Part shown: piece after piece, positions 42,504 to 51,986 of the stretch
Position numbering within the stretch: position 1 is the first letter of the stretch
How the letters are laid out: each line of letters opens with the position of its first letter
NCBI RefSeq assembly: GCF_018613755.1
Contig: NZ_JAGGPP010000006.1
Coordinates: 124,001-188,000, forward strand
Source: Arthrobacter sp. ISL-72
Lineage (GTDB): Bacteria; Actinomycetota; Actinomycetes; Actinomycetales; Micrococcaceae
Direction of reading: 5' to 3'
Length of the DNA: 64,000 nucleotides
Position numbers and translations under genes: made by a program
Notes under the pieces: generated by a model
Database searches by the model: none
What the model saw: only the letters and a program-made list of their open reading frames with translations
Told to the model about the DNA's origin: nothing

Positions 42504-43793
42504 TCAGAACATGTAGTACCGGATAAACACGTAAGGCAGGCAGAGTCCTATGGTGACGACGGTGACCACGAGCCCGTACTTGGTGAACGTCCAGAAGGAA
42601 ATGGGGTGGTCGTAGCGCTTCGCTATGCCGATGACGACGACGTTCGCGCTTGCCCCGACAGCTGTGGCATTGCCGCCCAGATCGGCCCCGAGGGCCAGCG
42701 CCCACCAGAGGGGCCTGGCGGCGTCGCCGCCTGCCTCCACAAGGCCATGCGTGATGGGAGCGAGCGTGGCCACGTAGGGGATGTTGTCAATGAGGCCTGA
42801 CACCAAAGCCGAGCCTGCCAGCAGGGCCAGGGCGGCGACGTCGTACTGATCTCCGATCAGGGAAGCCATGGACTCTCCCACCGACTCGATCACCCCAAGG
42901 TTGACCAGGGAACCGACCATGATGAACAAGCCGGCAAAGAACAGCAGCGTCTCCCATTCGACATCGCCGAACACCTTTCGCGGTTCGAGCCGGGCAAGCA
43001 GCACAAGGAGGCCTGCGCCGAGCATCGCCACAACGGACGGTGCCAGGCCCAGCAGCGGTCGGGCAACGAATCCTGCCAGCACCAGCCCCACCACTACAAC
43101 CGATTTGATCAGCAATGACTTTTCGCCCAGGGCCTCCTTCTCGTTCAGGGCCATGACGCGCGCGGCCCGGTCCGGATGGAAAAGGAAGGCCGAGCGGAAC
43201 ATCCAGCGGCACAGTCCGATGAAAACGACGAGGAGGACCGCGACTATCGGCGCGAGGTTGATGATGAAGTCGTTGAACGTCAAGCCTCCGCGGCTGGCGA
43301 TGATGATGTTCGGCGGGTCACCGATCAGTGTCGCCGTGCCGCCGATGTTGCTGGCCATCACCTCCGCGATCAGGAAAGGAACCGGGGGCGCCGCGAGCCG
43401 CTCGCAAACCAGGAGGGTGACCGGGGCGGTGAGCAGCACAGTTGTGACGTTGTCCAGGAACGCGGAGAGCACGGCCGTGATGACCACCAGGATCACCATG
43501 ATCCGGAACGGATAGCCCCGGGCCTTCTTCGCGGCCCAGATCGCGAGGAACTCGAAGAGACCGGTCTGCCGGATGATGCCGACAATAATCATCATGGCCA
43601 GCAGGAGGAAGATGACGTTCCAGTCGATCCCGCTCTCCGGCGAAAAGAACATTTCCGTGTCGTTCGTGGCACCGATCAGGACCATGGCGGCCGCGCCGCC
43701 AAGCGCCGTGGTCATCCGCGGGAGCTTTTCCGTAGCGATCAGCACGTAAGCCGCGGCAAAGACAGCGAGCGCAAGAACGACCTGGATCGTCAC
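42504..43793 (-). CDS. ArsB/NhaD-family ion transporter
   Basis: 429 aa with about 11 transmembrane helices of the IT superfamily. Diagnostic segments are LSAFLDNVTTVLLTAPVTLL, the loop MASNIGGTATLIGDPPNIII and, in the second half, SALVSGLIDNIPYVATLAPI and GADLGGNATAVGASANVVVI. NhaD members exchange Na+ for H+, while ArsB members export arsenite; no arsenic genes are nearby, so sodium or a related ion is likelier. It is coupled to the CBS gene by an ATGA overlap. Confidence 0.88.
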   Translation of the reverse strand: MTIQVVLALAVFAAAYVLIATEKLPRMTTALGGAAAMVLIGATNDTEMFFSPESGIDWNVIFLLLAMMIIVGIIRQTGLFEFLAIWAAKKARGYPFRIMVILVVITAVLSAFLDNVTTVLLTAPVTLLVCERLAAPPVPFLIAEVMASNIGGTATLIGDPPNIIIASRGGLTFNDFIINLAPIVAVLLVVFIGLCRWMFRSAFLFHPDRAARVMALNEKEALGEKSLLIKSVVVVGLVLAGFVARPLLGLAPSVVAMLGAGLLVLLARLEPRKVFGDVEWETLLFFAGLFIMVGSLVNLGVIESVGESMASLIGDQYDVAALALLAGSALVSGLIDNIPYVATLAPITHGLVEAGGDAARPLWWALALGADLGGNATAVGASANVVVIGIAKRYDHPISFWTFTKYGLVVTVVTIGLCLPYVFIRYYMF

Positions 43794-44278
43794 TGTTCCG
43801 CAACCCCGGGGCCGGCGCCGCCGGCAGTGGCCAGGACAGCGCTAATGACGGCGGGAAGCGTGACAAACATCGGGGCGTCCGGGGGCGAGTCGCGGAGCAA
43901 GGCGATCTGGGTCCTGGCATCGACCATGCGCGCCGCAATCTCTACCAGGGTGGCGTCGGACTCAACGGAAAGGATCTTCCGGACTGCGACGCCCGCGTCG
44001 TCAAGCATTTCGCCGACAGTCCGTTCTGAAATGTGTTCCCACAATTCGCCGGCCCCGGCCTCGTCGAAAACGGCGGCCAGCGAGACGTCGTCGAGAAGGT
44101 ACCCGGGCAGCATGAGCCGCAGCACGTCCACCGCCGAGACTATCGCTGTGGGAACTCCCAGCCTGTTCGCAATGACAAGCCCCACCAAACCGCTGTCTGC
44201 TATCAGGCGCCCGGCTTCCACCGCAGTGGTCTCGCGGCGAACCACAGGCAGGGAAACTTTCAGGTCCACAGCACGCAC
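43790..44278 (-). CDS. Two-CBS-domain protein coupled to the ArsB/NhaD transporter
   Basis: 162 aa composed of two CBS motifs (TAVEAGRLIADSGLVGLVI ... VPTAIVSAVDVLRLML, and SDATLVEIAARMVDARTQI), which usually bind adenosine nucleotides. GTG start with AAGGAG upstream. Its stop overlaps the transporter start. In many ion transporters CBS domains gate activity with energy charge or ionic strength; here the regulator appears as a separate, cotranslated polypeptide. Confidence 0.85.
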   Translation of the reverse strand: MRAVDLKVSLPVVRRETTAVEAGRLIADSGLVGLVIANRLGVPTAIVSAVDVLRLMLPGYLLDDVSLAAVFDEAGAGELWEHISERTVGEMLDDAGVAVRKILSVESDATLVEIAARMVDARTQIALLRDSPPDAPMFVTLPAVISAVLATAGGAGPGVAEQ

Positions 44279-44382
44279 GGCAACTCCTTAGTAACTCACG
44301 GGACGTAAAACGAGCGGTAGCGTAGCCCCATCCAACCACCGGCGCCCTCAGCGGGCCAGCGTCCCCAAAGCGTCGAGGGCTG

Positions 44383-45579
44383 TCAGGCATTTGTCGCTCT
44401 TTCTTCCGTGCCTGCCTGGCTGCCGGTGAACTGACGGGCTATGACCACGTCGGTCGAAGAGTGGGACAGGATGGAGAGCACGATCACCAGCGCAACAAGA
44501 TGGTAAACCTCGTCCGCCAATGCGATTCCTGATTCCAGGATGATCAGGCCGTACACCACGGAGGCGAATCCTTTGGGGCCGAACCACATCGCGGCCACCT
44601 GTTCCCGCATCGTCAGCCTGGCCCCGAGGAAGGACACCAGAAGGGCCAAGGGCCTGGCGATGAGGAGGGCCAGGAGCGCGAAGATCCAACCGGCAAAGGG
44701 GATCTCACGGAACAGGAAGTCCGGGGTGATCAGGGCGCCGAACACCATGATGGCAGCCAGTTTCAGTAACTCGGTCACCAGTTCGCCGAACTGTTCAAAC
44801 TCATGCCGGAGTTCCCTGCCCAGGCTGGCTACGGTAATACCTGAGGTAAAGGCGCCCAGGAAGAGGTTGGCATGGGTCGCCTCGCAGATCGCGAGCACCA
44901 GGAGCCCTATGGACACCGCCAGCAGAGGCTGCAGTGACGTCTTCGCCTGCAGGAAAGGAAGCCGTTCGAGTGCGAGAACGACGGCGGGCACCACGATGCC
45001 GACCAGGATGCCCAAAACGATCTCCAGCAGCAGCTGTTCTCCGTGGGCGTCGCTGCCCCCGGCCGCGGCCAGCAGAACGAGCACGATCGGCAAGGCTAAA
45101 CCGTCGTTCACCCCGGATTCGACGTTTAGCAGGTGCCTCAGCCGGCCGGGCACTTTCTCCCTGCCCACGATGGCCGCGGCGAACACCGGATCAGTGGGGG
45201 CGAGGATGGCGCCGAGGAGGAAGGATTCAAGCCAGGGCAGCCCGGCAATGTAGTAGGCGAACAACGCTGTCAGGGCAAGGGTCAGTGGCAGCCCGAGCAG
45301 CAGGGCGCGGCCCGGCAGGCGCCACGCCGAGCGCAGGTCCCTGAATCCGACGCGCATCCCGTCCGTGAAAAGGACGGAGAACAGTGCAAGCTCGGCAAGC
45401 CCGCCTACGAGCGGATCGCCTGCCGAGACCGTGACCACACCGAGGGCTCCGGGCCCGAGCAGGAACCCGCCTACCAGGAAGAGCACGGCGGTGGACAGCA
45501 CGGTCCGGTGGGCGCGCTCGGAGATGAGCACGCCGATGAGCAGCAGAATGGCGAAGGACAAAAGCAACGCAGTGTGCAT
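44383..45579 (-). CDS. Cation:proton antiporter (CPA1-type)
   Basis: 398 aa with about 12 membrane helices. The family signature is GAILAPTDPVFAAAIVGRE followed by HLLNVESGVNDGLALPIVLV (with the essential Asp/Asn pair), then FTSGITVASLGRELRHEFEQ and MWFGPKGFASVVYGLI. It should exchange Na+, K+ or Li+ for H+ at the inner membrane. It stands upstream of the CBS-ArsB/NhaD pair on the same strand with a 104-base gap, forming a probable pH or sodium-homeostasis group. Confidence 0.9.
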   Translation of the reverse strand: MHTALLLSFAILLLIGVLISERAHRTVLSTAVLFLVGGFLLGPGALGVVTVSAGDPLVGGLAELALFSVLFTDGMRVGFRDLRSAWRLPGRALLLGLPLTLALTALFAYYIAGLPWLESFLLGAILAPTDPVFAAAIVGREKVPGRLRHLLNVESGVNDGLALPIVLVLLAAAGGSDAHGEQLLLEIVLGILVGIVVPAVVLALERLPFLQAKTSLQPLLAVSIGLLVLAICEATHANLFLGAFTSGITVASLGRELRHEFEQFGELVTELLKLAAIMVFGALITPDFLFREIPFAGWIFALLALLIARPLALLVSFLGARLTMREQVAAMWFGPKGFASVVYGLIILESGIALADEVYHLVALVIVLSILSHSSTDVVIARQFTGSQAGTEERATNA

Positions 45580-45609
45580 GGACCCCTCCTGGACGGACTT
45601 TGCCCTCGT

Positions 45610-46578
45610 TCAGAGCAGGCCCAGTTCCCGCACGCCGGCGAGGACATCCTTCACGTCGACGGCCAGCAGTGCCGGATCCGGCTGGGCGGCAAAGGTGTCC
45701 CCTAGCCGCAGTTCCGCTTTGGTGAGGACCAAGTGCGGCCCCGGCGGCGGTCCCCAGATCTCCGGCGGAGCCGGCCCGAACAACACCACCGACGGCGTGC
45801 CGTAGGCGGAGGCCAGGTGCGCGGCGCCGGTGTCCGCAGAAACCACTAGCCGCGCAGCTGCGATGGTTGCAGCGAATTCGGCGAGACTGAGCTTTCCGGC
45901 CAGAACAGCAGTGTCAGGAAGCCCGGCACGGGCGCAAACGTCCGCTGCCCGCTCCTTCTCGCCGCTGCCGCCGGTAAACACAACATGGTGTCCAGCTTGC
46001 GCCAGACGGGAGGCCACGGCGGCGAAACGCTCGGCCGGCCAGAGACGGCTGCCGTAAGCCGCTCCGACATGCAGGACAGCTGCGCCAGGAACCGGGCTGG
46101 GCACGTGTGGAGCATTGAGCCGCAGGTCCAGCGGGTCAGCTTCAATTCCATGCCACTGCAGAAGCCGGACCCATCTCTCCCGCTCGTGGAGTTCCGGGCA
46201 CCACGGCGGGCCGTCCCCGTAGGCGCTCCGGTGCCCGATCGTCTGTCTGGCCTTCAGCGCTTCAATGCGTTCCTGGCTTTCGGGCCCGCTGCCGTGCAGG
46301 TTCACGGCAATGTCCACAACCCCTGGCTCGGGGGACAGAGGCTCATCGAGCCCGTGGGTCGGCAGGAGGTCGTAGCCGCCAACGAGCCCCAGGGCTTCAG
46401 ATAACCATCCCTGGGCAGCGTACCGGAGCCTGTGCTCAGGAAACGCCCGCCGTAATGCCTTGAGCGCCGGCACTGCCACCAACAGGTCGCCAAGTTTGAG
46501 CGCCCGCAGGACCAGGAGCTCGGGCCTCCCATCGTGTGAAGTCCCGGCCTCCACCGTATCCACCCCTTGCCCGCTCAC
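45610..46578 (-). CDS. Family-9 glycosyltransferase (heptosyltransferase-like), second of a pair
   Basis: 322 aa with two Rossmann-like halves. GT9 marks are LRALKLGDLLVAVPALKALR at the start, AVLHVGAAYGSRLWPAERFA, FTGGSGEKERAADVC and VSADTGAAHLASAYGTPSVV. In Gram-negative bacteria the family transfers heptose to lipopolysaccharide. This host lacks LPS, so a role in wall or surface glycans is likely. Its start overlaps the stop of the upstream GT9 gene (ATGA), so both are made together. Confidence 0.88.
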   Translation of the reverse strand: MSGQGVDTVEAGTSHDGRPELLVLRALKLGDLLVAVPALKALRRAFPEHRLRYAAQGWLSEALGLVGGYDLLPTHGLDEPLSPEPGVVDIAVNLHGSGPESQERIEALKARQTIGHRSAYGDGPPWCPELHERERWVRLLQWHGIEADPLDLRLNAPHVPSPVPGAAVLHVGAAYGSRLWPAERFAAVASRLAQAGHHVVFTGGSGEKERAADVCARAGLPDTAVLAGKLSLAEFAATIAAARLVVSADTGAAHLASAYGTPSVVLFGPAPPEIWGPPPGPHLVLTKAELRLGDTFAAQPDPALLAVDVKDVLAGVRELGLL

Positions 46579-47795
46579 TGGCGCTGCTTTGGCAGTTCTG
46601 TAGCCACAAGGCTGCGGACATCCTCATATACGCCGCTGACGCCGATCCCGGCAACCATGGAATCGTCGTGGGCGCAGCGCGGCGCCGTCCAGCCCACCTG
46701 GGTGACATCGACCCCGCAGGTGGGGCAGGAAGTCACCCAGGCCGCGTGGATGCGATGGCAGCTCCTGCCCAGGGCACCGGCGTTGATGACGTTACCGAAC
46801 CAAAAGATACCCACGGTGGGCACGCCGAGTGCCTGGGCGAGGTGCCGGGGCCCGCTGTCGTTGCCAACCACCACCGCAGCGCTTGCCAACACGGCAACGA
46901 GGCCGGCCATATCCAGCTGACCGGCCAGTGAACGGACAGGCCCCGCTGCCGCGAGTTCCACTATCTGCTCAGCCAACTGCTGTTCGCCCGCGTCGCCGAC
47001 CACCAGGACCTGGCAGCCGTCGGCCGCGCAGGCGGACGCCAGTTCAGCAAACCTTTCGGCCGACCAGCGCCGGCGGGGGTCGGTGGCGCCGGGGTGGATT
47101 ACCACCAGCGGGCCCGGGGCTTCTTCCATACGCAACGGATGCGCAGTCAGGGCGTCCCCGGCAGGGGCGAGCCGTGCTTCCAGGTCCACGGGGAAGGCAC
47201 CCGCGAATCCAGCAACTTCCAGCGCCCGCAGGGGCTCGTGCTGATAGTAAAGGTAAGGAACTGTCCGCTCGAGGCTGGCGGCATCGGGGGTCCTGGTACC
47301 TACCGTATGGCGCGCTCCCAGCCGGAGGAGGAAAGGATTGGAATACCGCCCGCCGCCATGGAGCTGGACGGCAAGGTCAAAGCGGCGTTCCCTCATGTCC
47401 TTGAAGAAATCCTCCAGTTCATCCGGGTTCTCCTTCCCCGGCCGGACACCCTCAGAGAACGGCAGCACCTGGACGTCGTTGACCGGACTGGACGTGGCAC
47501 TGACCAGGGCACGGTGAAGGGGGGTGCCCAGCAACGTCATGGTGGCATCGGGATAGGCTGCCTTCAGCGCAGCCATGGCAGGTATGGCAAAGATCAGGTC
47601 CCCCAGACCTCCGCCGCGCAACACGGCGATACGGGACACGCCGTCGAACTTTTCCAGGACGGGACCCACACTCGTGCCGATGCGTCCGGCACCGCCGAAC
47701 TCTGCCGTCAACTGCTCCACCAGCGCACCTTTCGGTTCCTGCACCGTCCCGGAGTGCCGTCCTGGCGACGTCCGGCCCGCTGCCCGTGGTGACAC
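46575..47795 (-). CDS. Family-9 glycosyltransferase, first of a pair
   Basis: Up to 406 aa. Domains as in its partner: IAVLRGGGLGDLIFAIPAMA, VQLHGGGRYSNPFLLRLGAR, LVVIHPGATDPRRRWSAERF and VGNDSGPRHLAQALGVPTVG. The C-terminal part contains a Cys cluster (SCPTCGVDVTQ, PRCAHDD) that may bind zinc. The start is uncertain: the GTG at 47795 has no good site, and a GTG near 47721 with AAAGGTG is an alternative. Two GT9 genes in tandem suggest successive additions to one glycan. Confidence 0.85.
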   Translation of the reverse strand: MSPRAAGRTSPGRHSGTVQEPKGALVEQLTAEFGGAGRIGTSVGPVLEKFDGVSRIAVLRGGGLGDLIFAIPAMAALKAAYPDATMTLLGTPLHRALVSATSSPVNDVQVLPFSEGVRPGKENPDELEDFFKDMRERRFDLAVQLHGGGRYSNPFLLRLGARHTVGTRTPDAASLERTVPYLYYQHEPLRALEVAGFAGAFPVDLEARLAPAGDALTAHPLRMEEAPGPLVVIHPGATDPRRRWSAERFAELASACAADGCQVLVVGDAGEQQLAEQIVELAAAGPVRSLAGQLDMAGLVAVLASAAVVVGNDSGPRHLAQALGVPTVGIFWFGNVINAGALGRSCHRIHAAWVTSCPTCGVDVTQVGWTAPRCAHDDSMVAGIGVSGVYEDVRSLVATELPKQRQ

Positions 47796-47942
47796 AATAC
47801 GGTGCTTCGGCCGATTGCCGCTACCCGCGGGTAGCCGTGCCCAGCCCTTCGGTTATGGAGGGCCCCGCCGCCCGGGGGGCAGGGAACCCGGGATAACCCG
47901 CCAGGAGTATGTTTTGCCATTGCTCCGGCGTAGACTTGTTGC

Positions 47943-47962
47943 ATTCGAAGATATATTCGAAT
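47943..47962. promoter_or_regulatory. LexA (SOS) box
   Basis: attcgaagatatattcgaat is a perfect 7-bp inverted repeat (ATTCGAA / TTCGAAT) around a 6-base core. It matches the actinobacterial LexA operator TCGAACnnnnGTTCGA at TCGAA...TTCGA with changes only at the innermost positions. It lies 61 bases before the DUF6504-dnaE2 start, in a locally AT-rich promoter. A second half-site-like TTTCGAATT follows at about 47983-47991. Confidence 0.8.
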
Positions 47963-48023
47963 CAGTTCTTTCAAATGCGTTGTTTCGAATTCATCATTTC
48001 AAGTGCTGTTCCGGGAGGCGCCA

Positions 48024-48356
48024 ATGGGCATGTTCAGCGAAGGTGTGGACGTCGTCTGCACCCCCGCCGGCCAGCCGTCGGCACTCACCTGGGCGGGCAG
48101 GCAGTACATGGTCTGCGCAGAGCCTGTGCGCTGGTTTGAGCGGCGGCAGTGGTGGGCAGAGGAAACCCGGGCGCCGCTGGGAACCGGTCCGGGACTGGTG
48201 GACCATGAGATCTGGCGCGTGCAGGTCCGGCTTGCCGGGGCCAAGGAAGAACAGCAACAGAATGAAATCCTCACCCTCGACCTGACAAGGAACATCGGCA
48301 GCGGACGCTGGCGGCTGCTGCGGATTCACGACGCCCTGAAGCCGAAATCAGCATGA
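48024..48356 (+). CDS. DUF6504 protein, SOS mutasome-associated
   Basis: 110 aa from the ATG at 48024 (GGGAGG upstream). It contains the DUF6504 pattern of a small beta protein (TWAGRQYMVCAEPVRWFERR, IWRVQVRLAG, GRWRLLRIHDA). The family is encoded next to error-prone polymerase dnaE2 in actinobacteria. Its stop overlaps the dnaE2 ATG. The function is unknown, but induction with dnaE2 by DNA damage follows from the LexA box. Confidence 0.83.
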   Translation: MGMFSEGVDVVCTPAGQPSALTWAGRQYMVCAEPVRWFERRQWWAEETRAPLGTGPGLVDHEIWRVQVRLAGAKEEQQQNEILTLDLTRNIGSGRWRLLRIHDALKPKSA

Positions 48357-51300
48357 GCTTCACCCATCTCCACGTTTCCACCGCTTTCAGCGCGCACTAC
48401 GGCGTCTCCTGGCCGGACGAGCTGGCCCAGGCAGCGGCCGCTGACGGAGCCACGGCGCTGGCCTGCACCGACAGGGACGGCCTCTACGGCACGGTCAAAC
48501 ACCTCAAAGCCTGCATGGCGTCGGGGCTGGATCCCGTCGTCGGGGTTGACCTTGCAGTCTTCGACGACGACGGCGACCACCGCACCCAGCTCGGCGGCCG
48601 CGTCGTTGTGCTCGCCCACGGACACAACAACGGTGCGGGCTACCGCGCACTCTGCCGGCTGATTTCGGATGCCCATGCCCGCACCTCCGGCAATGCCGGG
48701 GGAGTGGTTCCCGTCGCGGTGACCCGCGCCGAAATCGCCTCCCGGTCACTGAACCCGGAAACACTGGAGCCGGTGCTGACGGTACTGATCGGGCCGGACT
48801 CGGACGTTGGCAGGGCAATGGGCGGGCGGCGGTACCTTCGGCCCCGCACCCTGTTCAAACAGTGGCTGGATGCCATGCCCAAGGAAACAGTGGCAGCGGA
48901 GGTAGTGTCACACCTCAGCGCCCCGGGTGAGCCGTTAAGCACCGCCCGGGCAGTGCGGATGCTCAAGCTTGCGGCCGAGCACGGGGTGCCCGCCGTGCTC
49001 ACCAATGCAGTGCGGTATTGCGCGGAGGACGGCGCCGCCACGGCAGATGTTCTGGATTCAGCCCGCACCCTGAAATCCCTGCCCGAACTAACCTCCGAGC
49101 CGCTGCTGCAGCCGAACGGCCGGGGATGGTTGAAAACTTCCGCCCAAATGCTCGAACTCGGCAAGGAGATCATCCAGGCCGCGGGCTACGGAGCAGCTGA
49201 CCTCGGCAGGCTCCTCGGCCAAACCGAGGCGCTCGCGGACCGCTGCCGGATAGACCCCGTCACGGACATGGGATGGAAGCAGCCAGTTGTTCCGGAAGCG
49301 TCCGTCATCGGCATCGAGGGCGATCCCCTGGTTGAGTTGACCCAGCGGTGCGAGGCGGGAATCAGCCGGCGGTTCCCTGGGATATCAGGGCGGCCCGAGG
49401 CGGACATGAGGGCGCGGCTGGAGCATGAACTGCGGATCATCGCAAACCTGGGCTTCGCCTCCTACTTCCTCACGGTGGCCGAGGTTTCCCGAATGATCAT
49501 AGACATGGGGGTCAGGGCCGCGGCACGGGGCTCCGGCGCCTCCAGCCTGGTTAACTACCTGATCGACATCAGCCAGGTGAACCCCCTGCAGCACGACCTC
49601 ATTTTCGAGCGGTTCCTTTCCCGCGACAGGGCCACCCTCCCGGACATCGATATCGACGTCGAAAGCGCCGAACGACACAACGTCTACCGCCGGATCTTTG
49701 ACCGCTTCGGCGCGGAACGTGTCACCCTCATGAGCATGCAGAACGGCTACCGCGCTCGCGGTGCCGTCCGGGACGCCGGGCTGGCGCTGGGAATGGACGA
49801 CGGCGACATCGGCGAAATCGCCAAGCAGCTGTGGCGCTTTTCGGCACGGAACTTCCGCGAGGCGCTGGTGGAAAAACCTGAGCTGAAGGAGTTCGCGGGG
49901 CGGGTGGAGCAACGCGATTTCGCGGAAAACCAGCAGCTGGACCTGCTTGTCGACCTGACCGAGCGCCTCGACCGCCTGCCGAGGCACATCTCCATGCATC
50001 CGTGTGGCGTGATCCTTGGCGATGCCACCCTGCTGGACCGCACACCGGTCCAGCCAAGCGGACTTGGCCTGCCCATGAGCCAGTTCGATAAACATGACAT
50101 GGATCCCATGGGGATGCTCAAGCTGGATGTCCTGGGTGTCCGGATGCAGAGCGCCATGGCCTTTGCCGTCAGGGAAGTGGTCAGGCTCCATCCCTCCAAA
50201 GCCGAAGTGGTGGCCGCCGGCGCCCACCCGACAGGGCCGGATGGCACCGGGCCGGATTACATCGCCGCTGACGGGCACATTGACCTCAATGCCGTGCCGC
50301 TGGACGATGAACCAACCTATGAGCTGATCCGCAGCACCCACACCCTGGGATGTTTCCAGATTGAGTCCCCGGGCCAGCGGGAACTGGTGGGGAAGATGGC
50401 CCCGCGTGAGTTCAACGACCTCATCATCGACATCTCGCTGTTCCGCCCCGGGCCCATGAAATCGGACATGGTCCGGCCCTTCCTCGAACACAGGCACGGC
50501 TTCGCCCCGGAGACATACCCGCACCCGGACCTGAAGCCGGTGCTGCAGGAAACCCACGGTGTGACGGTCTTCCACGAGCAAATCCTGAGGACCTTTGACG
50601 TGATGACCGGCTGTGGACTGGCGAAAGCCGATGAGTTCCGCAGGGCGTTGAGCAACGATGTCCTGGAATCCCAGGTTGAGGAGTTCTTCCGCCGCGAGGC
50701 AAAAGCCAAGGGGTATTCGCCGGATGTCGTAGACAAGGTCTGGGGGACCTTGAAATCCTTCGCGAGTTTCGGCTTCTGCAAAGCTCATGGTGCCGCCTTT
50801 GCCGTGCCCACCTACCAGTCGGCCTGGCTGAAAGCCCACCATCCCGAAGCCTTCCTGGCCGGACTGTGGGAACACGATCCAGGCATGTACCCCAAACGGC
50901 TCCTCGTTGCCGAAGCCCGGCGGATGGGGATCCCCATCCTTCCCCTGGACATCAACAGGAGCCAGGCGGAGTACCGCGTGGAACGGATCGCATCCGGACC
51001 GGAGGGTGGAAAACTGGGTATCCGGCTGAGCCTTAACGGCATCTACGGACTCTCCGGCGCTGAGCTCAAAAGGATCGTGGCGGGCCAGCCCTACGACTCC
51101 CTGGCAGACCTCCGTGCCCGCTCCCGTCTGAGCAAGCCCAGCATCAAGCGGCTTGCCCAGCTGGGAGCATTCGACGCCCTGCACCGCGAATCCGGGGGAG
51201 CCGCCAACCGGGCGGACCTCGTCCAGCACCTCCAGTCCCTCCAGGGCCGGCCCACCAAAAAGGGAGCTGAGGTCATCGAAGGCCAGCTGTCCCTGCCCCT

Positions 51301-51853
51301 GGGTGATGTTGAACTCAGGAACCTGAAACCGGAGCTGCCTGCTCCGAGCATGGTGGAGAACGTCAGGGCAGAGCTTGACCTGATGGCGGTCGATGTCAGC
51401 GAACACCTGATGTCCAGCCATCGGCCGCTGCTCGACCGGCTGGGGGTCACGACGGCGGACAAGCTCCTTGGGCTGCGCAACGGCACCGAAGTGCTGGTGG
51501 CCGGAGTCCGGATCGCCACCCAGACGCCACCTATGCGTGGCGGGCGCCGGGTGGTGTTCATCAGCATCGACGACGGCACGGGCTGCGTTGACTCCGTGTT
51601 CTTCCATGAAGCCCAGGAGCTGGCAGGCCCGCTGTTGTTCGGCACCCGCCTGCTCCTCATCCGCGGCAACACCCGCAGGACCGGGCCGCGGGGAATCAGC
51701 ATCAGCGCCAGCATGGCATGGGACCTCAGCCGCCCTGAGACGCTCCCGTTCCCGGACAAACAACCCGCTGCCCCCTGGGAACCGGACCTGCAGCTGCGCG
51801 GTCCGCTGGACGGAATCAGCCGCAACCTGGCTATCACCGGACTGGGCAGCTAA
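48353..51853 (+). CDS. dnaE2: Error-prone DNA polymerase DnaE2 (ImuC)
   Basis: 1166 aa, a normal length for DnaE2. The N-terminal PHP domain begins FTHLHVSTAFSAHYG, and the polymerase catalytic aspartates are in ATLPDIDIDVES (near residue 433). The beta-clamp and thumb regions are followed by a helix-hairpin-helix and an OB domain near the C-terminus (NGTEVLVAGVRIATQTPP). It performs translesion synthesis during the SOS response, in other actinobacteria together with ImuA' and ImuB. Those two genes are not adjacent here; upstream lies a divergent GT9 gene. Transcription probably starts after the LexA box. Confidence 0.95.
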   Translation: MSFTHLHVSTAFSAHYGVSWPDELAQAAAADGATALACTDRDGLYGTVKHLKACMASGLDPVVGVDLAVFDDDGDHRTQLGGRVVVLAHGHNNGAGYRALCRLISDAHARTSGNAGGVVPVAVTRAEIASRSLNPETLEPVLTVLIGPDSDVGRAMGGRRYLRPRTLFKQWLDAMPKETVAAEVVSHLSAPGEPLSTARAVRMLKLAAEHGVPAVLTNAVRYCAEDGAATADVLDSARTLKSLPELTSEPLLQPNGRGWLKTSAQMLELGKEIIQAAGYGAADLGRLLGQTEALADRCRIDPVTDMGWKQPVVPEASVIGIEGDPLVELTQRCEAGISRRFPGISGRPEADMRARLEHELRIIANLGFASYFLTVAEVSRMIIDMGVRAAARGSGASSLVNYLIDISQVNPLQHDLIFERFLSRDRATLPDIDIDVESAERHNVYRRIFDRFGAERVTLMSMQNGYRARGAVRDAGLALGMDDGDIGEIAKQLWRFSARNFREALVEKPELKEFAGRVEQRDFAENQQLDLLVDLTERLDRLPRHISMHPCGVILGDATLLDRTPVQPSGLGLPMSQFDKHDMDPMGMLKLDVLGVRMQSAMAFAVREVVRLHPSKAEVVAAGAHPTGPDGTGPDYIAADGHIDLNAVPLDDEPTYELIRSTHTLGCFQIESPGQRELVGKMAPREFNDLIIDISLFRPGPMKSDMVRPFLEHRHGFAPETYPHPDLKPVLQETHGVTVFHEQILRTFDVMTGCGLAKADEFRRALSNDVLESQVEEFFRREAKAKGYSPDVVDKVWGTLKSFASFGFCKAHGAAFAVPTYQSAWLKAHHPEAFLAGLWEHDPGMYPKRLLVAEARRMGIPILPLDINRSQAEYRVERIASGPEGGKLGIRLSLNGIYGLSGAELKRIVAGQPYDSLADLRARSRLSKPSIKRLAQLGAFDALHRESGGAANRADLVQHLQSLQGRPTKKGAEVIEGQLSLPLGDVELRNLKPELPAPSMVENVRAELDLMAVDVSEHLMSSHRPLLDRLGVTTADKLLGLRNGTEVLVAGVRIATQTPPMRGGRRVVFISIDDGTGCVDSVFFHEAQELAGPLLFGTRLLLIRGNTRRTGPRGISISASMAWDLSRPETLPFPDKQPAAPWEPDLQLRGPLDGISRNLAITGLGS

Positions 51854-51986
51854 CTGCACTTCAGCCATGCCTGGCCCGCCGTGCCGCTTTGGTGGCCCTA
51901 ACTCCCAACCGATAGCATGGACGAGGCTGGCTGTGGTCCCCGTATGCCACAAGCTACGAAGCCTTAACTTTGAATAGGAGACACCC

